From Nitratireductor sp. B36 (GTDB lineage: Bacteria; Pseudomonadota; Alphaproteobacteria; Rhizobiales; Rhizobiaceae), in contig NZ_JACKZY010000001.1 of NCBI RefSeq assembly GCF_020833685.1, forward strand, positions 942,578-1,006,577: a stretch of 64,000 nt of DNA, given 5' to 3'. The translations under genes and the position numbers were made by a program. Each line of letters begins with the position of its first letter. The stretch's first letter is position 1. Below the pieces are notes generated by a model that worked only from the letters and a program-made list of their open reading frames with translations, did no database searches and had not been told where the DNA came from. Positions 25,552 through 33,856 of the stretch are shown here, one piece after another.

Positions 25552-28355
25552 GCGACATTGAACACCGCGTGATGGCCTCCGGTTCGGACGACATCATTGG
25601 AGAATTTCCCTGCACGCAGACGCAGATGCGTTGCTGGTTCCTGGATCGTCTGAATCCGGGAAACCCCGCGCTCAACGTCGCCGTGCGGTGGGAGATTCGC
25701 GGGAACTTCAGGACCGAGAGCATTGAGGAGGCTTTCCGGCAGATCATCCAGCGACACGAGGTCCTGCGAACCCGTTTTGTGGAGAAGGATGGGCAACCCA
25801 CGCAGCAGGTGGTGCGCGGGGTCGAGTTCCGCATGCCGGTCATCGACCTGCGTCACGTGCCGGAAGACCAGCGCGAGGCGCGCATCCAGTCGATCAGCAG
25901 GGAGACGGCGGCAGCGCCGTTCGACCTCGGCCAGCCGGGGCTCTTCCGCGTCACGCTGTTGATGGTGGAGAACAGGCGCGGCTTCATTCTCATCACCGCG
26001 CATCAGAGCTGTTTCGACGGCTGGTCGATCCGCGTTCTGGGGCGCGAAGTGGGAGAACTCGCAGCGGCCATCGACGCGAAACGCGCGCCGCACCTGCCGG
26101 AGCTGGCGCTGCAATATGGCGACTTCGCGCTGTGGCAGGACGAATACCGGAACAGCTATGGTTTCGAAGCGGAGAAGACCTATTGGCGCGAACAGTTGCG
26201 CGACGCGCCCTATTTCGAGATCAGGCCGGACCGCCCGCGCGGGCGCGTAAAAACCAGCCGCGGGGAGATCCTTTCCGCCGTGCTCCCGCTGGAATTCGGC
26301 GAGCGGATCGAGGCGGCGGCGCGGGCGCATCACGTATCGCTGTTCAGCTATGGCGTGGCGGTCATCAGTGCTGCACTTCACCACTATTCGGGCGAACGTG
26401 AAGTGCTGTTCGGGACGCAGATCGCGGGGCGCGAGGATGTGGATCTGGAGAATCTCATCGGCGTGTTCATCAACAATCTCGTTCTGCGTTTCGATATCGG
26501 TGAGGAGTTGAGCTTCGCCGATCACCTCTCAAGGGTCAGCGCAACGGTGGGGGCGGCCCTCAACCACCAGAAAATGCCGTTCAACAATCTCGTCGAACTG
26601 ATCAACCCGGTGCGGGACCCTTCCCGCAATCCACTTGTTTCGGTGAACTTCAACCAGCAAAAGGCCTTTCTGGAAGACACTCGCTATGGCGATTTCGAGC
26701 TGATCAGCGCCCCGTCGCAATCGCCGGGCGTGATCTATGATCTCAACTTCATCATGATCGGCCGGCCGACCGGCTGGCGCATGTCGGTGGAATACAACAC
26801 CGATCTGTTCGACGAAGCGACCGCGCGGGAGCTGCTCGATCTGTGGCAGAAGGCCTATGCCTTCGCGCTTGACGATCCGCAGGCGCAGATTGGCGCGATG
26901 GCGGGGCCGGTTCGTGCCGGCACATTGCCGAAGGAAGCGCAGCCGAAACCGGCATCGCGGCTGGAAGCGCTGCTTCTCGCGCAACCGGATGTCGCCGATG
27001 TCGCGGTCCGGCGAGACGGACCGGTCGGCCGGTCTCACGCCTTCGTGGTGCCGACTGCAGGGCTCATGGTGCCGCTCGAGACCCTTCCTGCACAACTGAA
27101 CGCCTATCTGGCAGAACGGCTGCCAGAGGAAGAGGTACCCGCCGCAATCAGCGTTCTTCTTTCCCTGCCGAGACGGGCGGACGGCGCAGTGGAGTTGCCG
27201 GCAATGCCGCCACCCACGGCCAATGTCCCTGCCCCGGTTCCAGCGAAAGACCCGGCCCCGCCGGCGGACAGGCAGGCGGAGCTTGGCCGGATATGGGCGC
27301 GTGTGCTTGACGTGCCGCGGGTGGATGCAGACGACGACTTCTTTGCGCTGGGCGGTCATTCGCTTCTGGCTCTCAGAATGTTCTCCGGCGTGCGCGAGGC
27401 CTTCGGCATCCAGCCTGACCTCGCTCTCCTGTTCAGGGAGCCGACGCTCTCGGGCTTCGCGTCCGCGATCTTCGGCACACAGCCTGCCCCTGTCGCAGAA
27501 CCGGCGGAAGAACTGGAGACCCCGTCACCGGTTACCGTCGACTGGGAGACAACGACCTACCGGCAGGGCAGCGGAGACTGCGCGGTCTATACGCTCAACC
27601 ATCCCTTCCTCTATTACCGGATGGCCAAGTCGCTTCCCGGTCATGCCTCCGTCGTCAATCTTCACATGTTCAATGCGCGGATCGATGAACAAACCGAAGG
27701 CTTCTCGCTGGAAAAGATCGCCGGCGATGCGGTGGACGCGATGCAGCTTGGCGACACACCAAAAACCGTCGCGCTGGTGGGGCTTTGCGTCAACGGCATC
27801 CTGGCCGCCGAGATGACCCGGCAATTGCGGGCCAGGGGGCATGATGTGAGCTTCGTCGCGCTGATCGACAGCTGGGCACCCGGTTATGTGCGTTCGCAGC
27901 CGGCCCTGACCCGCTGGCGCTGGAACACCGAGAAACGGGCAAAACGTCTCGTCTATTTCACCGGTAAGCTTTTACGCGGGCGTATGTCGCTGATCACCTA
28001 TCTGAAGGAGTTCAGCCTTTCGCTGAAGCTTGTCGAGCGCTTCGCGCCCGCCCGTGCGATGAATGAGGAAGAGGAAACCAACGAAGCGGTCACCCAGTAT
28101 CTCGTTCGTGCGGCCCGGCGTTACAGTCCGCGCACGCTTTCCGGTGAAACCGTGCTCTTCTTCCGCAGTCAGGCCACACACCGGCGCGCAAGGCGGCTTC
28201 TATTCGGGTGGCGTGGTTTCGTGCCGGATGAATCGCCGGTTTTCGATCTCAGCGGCTGGCACGAGGATTCGTTGAGTGACAGGGGCGTCGACAAACTTTC
28301 ATCCGTGCTTGGCGAGCGTCTTGAACTGGGAGGCTCCGCTGACCGCCGTTCCTAA
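25548..28355 (+). CDS. Terminal NRPS module: C - adenylation remnant - PCP - Cys thioesterase
   Basis: The 935-residue protein starts on an ATGA overlap. The condensation domain (about 15-445) carries HQSCFDG at 152-158, so the second, normally catalytic, His is Gln153. Residues about 471-557 resemble only the small C-terminal subdomain of an adenylation domain (RLEALLLAQPDVADVAVR to LAERLPEEEVPAAISVL), and the A10 lysine motif has become RADGAVELP; the large ATP-binding part is absent. A carrier follows (Ser605 in GGHSL). The thioesterase (about 645-925) has GLCVNG at 745-750, so Cys747 replaces the usual serine; Asp774 and His905 are candidate triad partners. The carrier cannot be loaded in cis. 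It may receive its residue in trans, or act only in release. Confidence 0.9.
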   Translation: MSDIEHRVMASGSDDIIGEFPCTQTQMRCWFLDRLNPGNPALNVAVRWEIRGNFRTESIEEAFRQIIQRHEVLRTRFVEKDGQPTQQVVRGVEFRMPVIDLRHVPEDQREARIQSISRETAAAPFDLGQPGLFRVTLLMVENRRGFILITAHQSCFDGWSIRVLGREVGELAAAIDAKRAPHLPELALQYGDFALWQDEYRNSYGFEAEKTYWREQLRDAPYFEIRPDRPRGRVKTSRGEILSAVLPLEFGERIEAAARAHHVSLFSYGVAVISAALHHYSGEREVLFGTQIAGREDVDLENLIGVFINNLVLRFDIGEELSFADHLSRVSATVGAALNHQKMPFNNLVELINPVRDPSRNPLVSVNFNQQKAFLEDTRYGDFELISAPSQSPGVIYDLNFIMIGRPTGWRMSVEYNTDLFDEATARELLDLWQKAYAFALDDPQAQIGAMAGPVRAGTLPKEAQPKPASRLEALLLAQPDVADVAVRRDGPVGRSHAFVVPTAGLMVPLETLPAQLNAYLAERLPEEEVPAAISVLLSLPRRADGAVELPAMPPPTANVPAPVPAKDPAPPADRQAELGRIWARVLDVPRVDADDDFFALGGHSLLALRMFSGVREAFGIQPDLALLFREPTLSGFASAIFGTQPAPVAEPAEELETPSPVTVDWETTTYRQGSGDCAVYTLNHPFLYYRMAKSLPGHASVVNLHMFNARIDEQTEGFSLEKIAGDAVDAMQLGDTPKTVALVGLCVNGILAAEMTRQLRARGHDVSFVALIDSWAPGYVRSQPALTRWRWNTEKRAKRLVYFTGKLLRGRMSLITYLKEFSLSLKLVERFAPARAMNEEEETNEAVTQYLVRAARRYSPRTLSGETVLFFRSQATHRRARRLLFGWRGFVPDESPVFDLSGWHEDSLSDRGVDKLSSVLGERLELGGSADRRS

Positions 28356-28356
28356 A

Positions 28357-29955
28357 ATGCATGGAAAGCAGGCGAAGGTGGCGGCGCCCCTGCGCATCGG
28401 CATCATGCGCGAGGCAGGACAGCCTTTTGAAAACTGGGAGCTTCAACTCATCGAGCGGCTGCTTGCGGACCGCCGTTTCCGGCTTGTCGCGTTTCTCGAT
28501 ACTTCGAAACCGGCTGGCGCAAAGGCCAACATGCTCACCAGAATGGTGGCACGATTTGACGGTGCGCTATTTGCGCGTCAGTCGGGCTATAGCGCAAAGC
28601 GGTTCGAGCGCGCGCGAAAAGCCATACTCAATATCCCGCTGGCCAATGCTGTCGCGAATGGAGACCGGCACGGACCGCAACTCGACATCATCCTTCGCCA
28701 CTGCAATGCAGATTTGCCTGAGGCAATTCTTAATGCTCTCCCGCTCGGCGTCTGGTCGCTCAGCCATGTTTTCACGCAGTCGGGCTCGGCGAGCTGGGAC
28801 GGCATCGCCGATATGGCGGCCGGTGCTCCGACAAGCCATCTCTCGCTTTTTCTGGAAACGGCACGGCACCCGGAAAGACGCGTCATCGCGCAGGCCGAAT
28901 TCAATGTGAAATTCAGTGCGGCGCGCAATGCCGCCTTCATCAAGGAAAAGTCGGTTCTGCTTCTGATGCGTGAACTCAGACGCATCGCGGACACCAGCAA
29001 ACTGCCAAAGCCGCTCAGAGCCCCCGATGCCGTCCAGGCGCTCAGGCCGCCCGGCATTTTCAGGACAGGCCGCTATGCAGCGGCGCTCACAAAAAACATA
29101 GCGCAGCGGGCGCTCAAGACCATGCGCCGCGCCTCCCATCAGGAAACCGCCGTCTGGACGCTTTTCAGCGGGCGCGGTGCCATTGACGATTTCGATCCCA
29201 GCGAAGCCATGGAGATCCCACCGACGGACACGGCCATCAAGGCCGATCCCTTCCTTTTTCACCATGAGGGGCGGACTTATCTGTTCTACGAGAACTATGG
29301 ACTGGGCGATACCAAAGCGCACATCGCTGTGGGCGAAATCACCCGCAGCGGCTTCGAGCCCATCGGCATAGCGCTGGGCGGCAGCGAGCACCTCTCGTTT
29401 CCCTTCGTTTTCCGCGTGGGGGACGAGATTTTCCTCATGCCGGAGACGCATCAGAGGAAGCGCATCGAAATCTGGCGCGCGGTGAGCTTTCCGTTGATAT
29501 GGGAGCCCTATTCTCGAGCCCTCGAGGGATGGTCAACCGCCGACAGCACGCTTTTCAAACATCGCGGTCAGTGGTGGCTTTTCACCAATCTTTCAGAGCA
29601 TCACGCGTTCGAGGATCACTGCTCCGCGCTCTACGCGTTCCAGGTCGACGGACCGGAATTGAAACGGATCGTTCCCCATCGGCGGAATCCCATTGTTGTG
29701 GGCAGCGCCACGGCACGCAATGCCGGCCGCATCTTCTCACGCCATCGCCGGCTCTACCGGCCCGCGCAGTACAATGCGCACGGCATCTATGGCTACGGTC
29801 TCAACATCATGGAGATCGAGCAACTGGACCTGGATGATTATCGGGAAACATGTGTGCGCCGCATCCTGCCCGATTTCAAACCGGGCCTGACCGGCTGCCA
29901 TCATTTCGATGCGAGCGGCTCACGCTATATTCTGGATGCGCGGCTCAACGCCTGA
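28357..29955 (+). CDS. Two-domain protein: formyltransferase-like N-terminus and GH43-like beta-propeller
   Basis: A protein of 532 residues. The N-terminal half (from LRIGIMREAG) looks like the formyltransferase fold: a Rossmann-like start, LDIILRHCNADLPEAILNALPLGVWSLSHV near the middle, and a weak THL-type segment. The C-terminal half (about 265-525) has the repeated blade pattern of GH43/GINT1-like propellers (ADPFLFHHEGRTYLFYENY, LSFPFVFRVGDEIFLMPET, STADSTLFKHRGQWWLFTN). Proteins joining these domains occur in glycan and glycolipid loci; their chemistry is poorly known. The ATG at 28357 lies just after the NRPS stop; a GTG at 28276 would overlap the NRPS gene. It is probably co-transcribed with the synthetase. 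Confidence 0.72.
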   Translation: MHGKQAKVAAPLRIGIMREAGQPFENWELQLIERLLADRRFRLVAFLDTSKPAGAKANMLTRMVARFDGALFARQSGYSAKRFERARKAILNIPLANAVANGDRHGPQLDIILRHCNADLPEAILNALPLGVWSLSHVFTQSGSASWDGIADMAAGAPTSHLSLFLETARHPERRVIAQAEFNVKFSAARNAAFIKEKSVLLLMRELRRIADTSKLPKPLRAPDAVQALRPPGIFRTGRYAAALTKNIAQRALKTMRRASHQETAVWTLFSGRGAIDDFDPSEAMEIPPTDTAIKADPFLFHHEGRTYLFYENYGLGDTKAHIAVGEITRSGFEPIGIALGGSEHLSFPFVFRVGDEIFLMPETHQRKRIEIWRAVSFPLIWEPYSRALEGWSTADSTLFKHRGQWWLFTNLSEHHAFEDHCSALYAFQVDGPELKRIVPHRRNPIVVGSATARNAGRIFSRHRRLYRPAQYNAHGIYGYGLNIMEIEQLDLDDYRETCVRRILPDFKPGLTGCHHFDASGSRYILDARLNA

Positions 29956-30731
29956 TGACGTTCGATCCGGGCTGCGGGCCGCCAGGCCCCGCGCCTTTCT
30001 CGCCGGGCAGGCTGAAGCGTGCCGCCGCGATAGTTCAGCGAAACGGCGTTGCCTGCCGTCAGCGCCGCGACCGCGCCGACATAGCCGCGCGGCAGGGTCA
30101 GATTCAAAAACTGCCACTGGGCCGGCGCATCGTCCACGCCATCGAGCCGCAGCAGCCGCGGCTCACCGACGGGATCGATGGTGACATCAAAGGATTCAAG
30201 CGGCAGCGAAAGCCCCGCACCATGTGCCTTCACGAACGCTTCCTTGCGTGTCCAGCAACGGAAAAACGCGCCAAGATACTCCTGCACCGGGACCGCCCTG
30301 AGCGCTTCATTCTCAGCCCCGGAGAAAAAGTGCTCTGCGAGATTTTCCCGGAACGGAAGGACGCGCTCTATGTCTATGCCGAGCTGATAGCGATCGGAAA
30401 CGGCGAGAACCGCCGTCGGGCCGCTGTGACTGAGATTGAAATGAAGCGGCGGTTCACCGCGCCCGGCAAGCCGGGGTTTGCCAAAGGCATTGTATGAGAA
30501 AGCTAGCCGGTTTGGCGCAACGCCGAGATAGGATCCGAGGATCGCCCTCAGCCGGCCCCGCCCGGCGATGAAACGCAGCCGGTGCTGCTCATGCACGAAG
30601 CGAGAGGCACGTGCGAACTCAGCCTCGCTGAGTGCCGAGACGAGCGGTGGAAGCGCCTCCAGGGGTACATCGAGGGTCCACTGCCAGACATCGATCGTGC
30701 CGGCGCCTATGCTCACGGGTTTAAGCTGCAT
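29925..30731 (-). CDS. Sfp-type 4'-phosphopantetheinyl transferase
   Basis: The 268-residue protein has the Sfp/Gsp pattern: LGIDIERV with the metal-binding acidic pair, then FFRCWTRKEAFVKAHGAGLSLPLESFDV. It attaches phosphopantetheine from CoA to the serines of carrier domains, here presumably those at residues 576, 973, 2593 and 605 of the three synthetase proteins. The ATG at 30731 overlaps the end of the upstream aminotransferase gene by 11 bases. Its 3' end overlaps the convergent propeller gene by 31 bases on the opposite strand. Confidence 0.92.
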   Translation of the reverse strand: MQLKPVSIGAGTIDVWQWTLDVPLEALPPLVSALSEAEFARASRFVHEQHRLRFIAGRGRLRAILGSYLGVAPNRLAFSYNAFGKPRLAGRGEPPLHFNLSHSGPTAVLAVSDRYQLGIDIERVLPFRENLAEHFFSGAENEALRAVPVQEYLGAFFRCWTRKEAFVKAHGAGLSLPLESFDVTIDPVGEPRLLRLDGVDDAPAQWQFLNLTLPRGYVGAVAALTAGNAVSLNYRGGTLQPARRERRGAWRPAARIERHQALSRASRI

Positions 30732-31899
30732 AGGACAACCGCCTTTCCGGCGCTTTCCCCCCGACCATGCGGCGGGCAAGATAGGCCATAAGTGCCGTCG
30801 GATAGTTTTCGCCAAGGCTGATGCGGCAAGTGCGTTTCAGAATATCCAGCGAGCGGGCACACATGTCGGGCCCATACTCCACATCGGCCGAAGCCCAGCC
30901 ATAGGGGTTCATGGCCGGATGGAATGCCCGCTTCTCAAGGATCGGAGTCCAGTGGGTACAGACGTGGCGACTTGAATCGAAAACACGGTAGACGCCGCGC
31001 CTGTTCCGGGCGGCAAAGGCCTTGGCCTCGCCTTCCGTCTCGAACAGAACATGGAGACCGACGGCGTTTTGCGGGTCGTTGTGCGGTCCCAGCCGGAAGG
31101 CATCGCTGCCCGACAGGATGTGCGACATGACCTGATGCCGCCTGCGCATGCGGCGCAGCATGGGATCGAGCTTGGCTAGCTGCACATTGAGCATCGCCCC
31201 CTGGATCTGGCTTGCCTTGAAGTTCACGCCGAAAAAACTCGGCTCGTTGTAATTGTCGAGATGTCCGCGAAAGAGTTCACCCACATCATGATACATGCGC
31301 GCGCGGGCGAAATACCGGTCGCTCTGGGAGGCCACCGCACCACCCTCGCCGATATTCATGTTCTTGAACTGGTTGAAGCTGAAAGCGCCAATGTCGCCAA
31401 TCGTGCCGACACGCTGGCCCCGGTAACGCACGCCCACCGCCTGGCAGGCATCCTCGATCACCGTGAGGCCGTTCTGACGGGCGAGCGTCGTGATCGCCTC
31501 CATGTCGCAGACCATGTTGGCCATGTGCACCGGCAGGATCGCACGGGTGCGCGGCGTGATCTTGCGCGCAATGTCTTCGGGATCCATGGTCAGCGTCTCG
31601 TCGATATCGACGATGACCGGAACAGCCCCCACGGCGAGCACGGAAGCGGCCGTCGCAATCCATGTATAGGCAGGCACAAGCACCTCGTCGCCGGGCCCGA
31701 CGCCGGAGGCAGCCAATGCACTGATCAACGCGCCTGTGCCGCTGCTGACTGTCAACACATGTTTGACGCCGAACTTTTCGGAAAATGCCTTTTCGAACCG
31801 GTCGAGCGGCCCCTCGCCGGGCCCGCCATAGCGCGCAAGACGCCCCGAAGCGATGACCCCGCCGATGGCCAGCCACTCACGCAAACCAACCTTTGCCAT
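30721..31899 (-). CDS. DegT/DnrJ/EryC1/StrS family PLP aminotransferase
   Basis: The 392-residue protein has the fold-type I layout of sugar aminotransferases: SSGTGALISALAASGVGPGDEVLVPAYTW, IEDACQAVG, and the PLP lysine in FSFNQFKNMNIGEGG. The family usually aminates nucleotide keto-sugars, and some members act on inositol or cyclitol ketones. The ATG at 31899 (MAKVGL) is preferred over an upstream TTG. It is coupled to the PPTase gene and divergent from the GMC oxidoreductase, so it belongs to the biosynthetic locus. It could serve the NRPS-PKS product or the polysaccharide; sequence alone does not say. Confidence 0.85.
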   Translation of the reverse strand: MAKVGLREWLAIGGVIASGRLARYGGPGEGPLDRFEKAFSEKFGVKHVLTVSSGTGALISALAASGVGPGDEVLVPAYTWIATAASVLAVGAVPVIVDIDETLTMDPEDIARKITPRTRAILPVHMANMVCDMEAITTLARQNGLTVIEDACQAVGVRYRGQRVGTIGDIGAFSFNQFKNMNIGEGGAVASQSDRYFARARMYHDVGELFRGHLDNYNEPSFFGVNFKASQIQGAMLNVQLAKLDPMLRRMRRRHQVMSHILSGSDAFRLGPHNDPQNAVGLHVLFETEGEAKAFAARNRRGVYRVFDSSRHVCTHWTPILEKRAFHPAMNPYGWASADVEYGPDMCARSLDILKRTCRISLGENYPTALMAYLARRMVGGKAPERRLSYAA

Positions 31900-32188
31900 G
31901 GTGTTTTCCCGCTTGGCCGACGGGCGAGCCGTGCCCGTGGCGCCCCATTTATTCTTCAAGCGTATGCCCGGGCCATGGGGTTTTCAAATAATCCAATAAT
32001 GTAGCGCCACGCCGTCTTGCCCTACCCGATGATGGCCAAAACCCTTAGCAAGCTGCCCCTTCTATGCAATTTGGATGAGTTCGGCCGGGCGCAGGATTTT
32101 GATAGCCTTTGCAGGGGCTTTACGACGCAGCGAACCCATTTTCTTTCGCAACTGACGTGCTGCTCTGGTGGCCCGCTCAGGGGGCAGT

Positions 32189-33844
32189 GTGTCCATTCTA
32201 GACTTGCGCAGCGTGCCATCCGGCACACGGTTCGAGGCCGATATCGCCCTTGTTGGGGCGGGACCGGCCGGACTGACGCTAGCGCGGGAGTTTGCCGATA
32301 CGCGTCTCAAGATACTTCTGGTCGAAAGCGGCGGCGTGGAGTTTGATTCCGAGATCCAGCTTCTCAATCGAGTGGAGAATATCGGCGAACCTCGTGCGCG
32401 TGACGCCATGTCGCTTCAGCGAGGCTATACGGGCGATCTCGCCTGGCTCAACGACATTCCCCCATTCGAACTGCGAAACCGGATGGTGGGCGGCAGCACA
32501 CACACCTGGGTCGGCAAATGCGCCGCATTCGACGAGATCGACTTCGATGCGCGCCAATGGGTGCCTGACTCCGGCTGGCCACTGCAACGGCGCGATCTGG
32601 CGGATGTGCTAGGTCGGGCAGCAAACCTGCTCAATCTTGGTCCCAATATCTACGACAAAGCACTCTACACCCGGCTGAAAACGCCGCCGGCAGACATCGA
32701 TCTAAATGACAATCTGCTGCGCACTTTCTTCTGGCAATTCAGCCATAAGCCCAAGAGCAGCGAGCCATTGCGGTTTTCGGAGCTCGCAGCAAAACTTTCA
32801 ACCGACAACATCGATATTCTCACACATGCGACCGTTATCCGGATCGGATTGTGTGAAAGCGGGAGGAAGGTGGAGACACTCCATGTCAAAAGCCTCTCCG
32901 GGGTGGACGCCGTGATACGGGCGCCGGTGATCGTGCTGTGTGGTGGCGGCATTGAAAATGCGCGCATACTCCTGGCATCCACGAATGTGGCCACACAGGG
33001 CATCGGCAACGATCATGACTGCGTGGGGCGATATCTGGCCGACCATCCGCGAACCGTGATCGCACGGTTCGGGAAGGAGCCCCTGCAGGACGTTGCCGAG
33101 CATTTCGGCTTTTACGGGCTCAGTCACAACCGCCGCACGCATTTTTATCTGCGTGGGCTGGCGCTTAGCCCGCGCCTGCAGGCGCGCGAGGGGCTGCTCA
33201 ACTGCGCCACCTACCCGGTACAGGTGTTGGCGCCGAACGACCCTTGGCTGGCACTCAAGCGATTTTACTCCGGCAACCGGCGGTTCCGGCTCGACGACCT
33301 GAGGACCGCGCTTGCGGCCCCCGGCGGTCTGGCAGCGGGGCTGCACCGCCGGCTCATCATGAAACGGGGCCTGCCCCGCCAGCTCAGCGAACTGCGCTTC
33401 GACGCCATGGTCGAACAGAGGCCCGACCGCGAAAGCCGCGTGACACTCTCTTCGGTGCGGGACCGTCTGGGTGTACCGCTGGCGCGCGTGAACTGGAAGA
33501 TCGGCTGGGCGGAAGCTGCAAGCCTCGCACGGCTCGCCGAACTCATTTCGGCCGAGTTCTGGCGGGTCGGCCTGCCACAGCCCAAACTCGAACCCTGGGT
33601 CCTGGACGAGGATTTCAGGAACGCTCCTTTCAGTGACATGGCCCACCCGGCCTGCACCACGCGCATGGGTGCAAACCCGAAGACAAGCGTTGTCGACCCG
33701 AACGCCAAGGTTCACAGTGTCGATGGACTTTTTGTGGCCGGCAGTTCGGTTTTCCCCACGCCCGGCCACGCCAACCCGACACTGATGATCATCGCCATGA
33801 CGCTGCGCCTTGCCGATCATCTCAAGAAGCGCCTTCTCAAGTGA
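32189..33844 (+). CDS. GMC family FAD-dependent oxidoreductase
   Basis: The protein of about 551 residues has an N-terminal ADP-binding fold (DIALVGAGPAGLTLAREFA, then LLVESGG), the middle GMC segment with GGGIENARILLAS, and the C-terminal GMC block HPACTTRMG...GLFVAGSSVFPTPGHANPTLMIIAMTLRLADHL. Such enzymes oxidise alcohols, sugars or polyols in the cytoplasm or periplasm; no signal peptide is seen. I chose GTG 32189 because AGGGGG lies just upstream; GTG 32168 is an alternative. It is divergent from the DegT gene and is the likely tailoring oxidase of the NRPS-PKS locus or an enzyme of sugar metabolism. Confidence 0.84.
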   Translation: MSILDLRSVPSGTRFEADIALVGAGPAGLTLAREFADTRLKILLVESGGVEFDSEIQLLNRVENIGEPRARDAMSLQRGYTGDLAWLNDIPPFELRNRMVGGSTHTWVGKCAAFDEIDFDARQWVPDSGWPLQRRDLADVLGRAANLLNLGPNIYDKALYTRLKTPPADIDLNDNLLRTFFWQFSHKPKSSEPLRFSELAAKLSTDNIDILTHATVIRIGLCESGRKVETLHVKSLSGVDAVIRAPVIVLCGGGIENARILLASTNVATQGIGNDHDCVGRYLADHPRTVIARFGKEPLQDVAEHFGFYGLSHNRRTHFYLRGLALSPRLQAREGLLNCATYPVQVLAPNDPWLALKRFYSGNRRFRLDDLRTALAAPGGLAAGLHRRLIMKRGLPRQLSELRFDAMVEQRPDRESRVTLSSVRDRLGVPLARVNWKIGWAEAASLARLAELISAEFWRVGLPQPKLEPWVLDEDFRNAPFSDMAHPACTTRMGANPKTSVVDPNAKVHSVDGLFVAGSSVFPTPGHANPTLMIIAMTLRLADHLKKRLLK

Positions 33845-33856
33845 GCAGACAGCGCT

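Noticed and set aside
25548-28355. Sequencing frameshift as the cause of the missing adenylation core in the last module
   Set aside because: The frame runs without interruption from C through PCP to TE and the preserved fragment is in frame; a clean in-frame loss is more likely.
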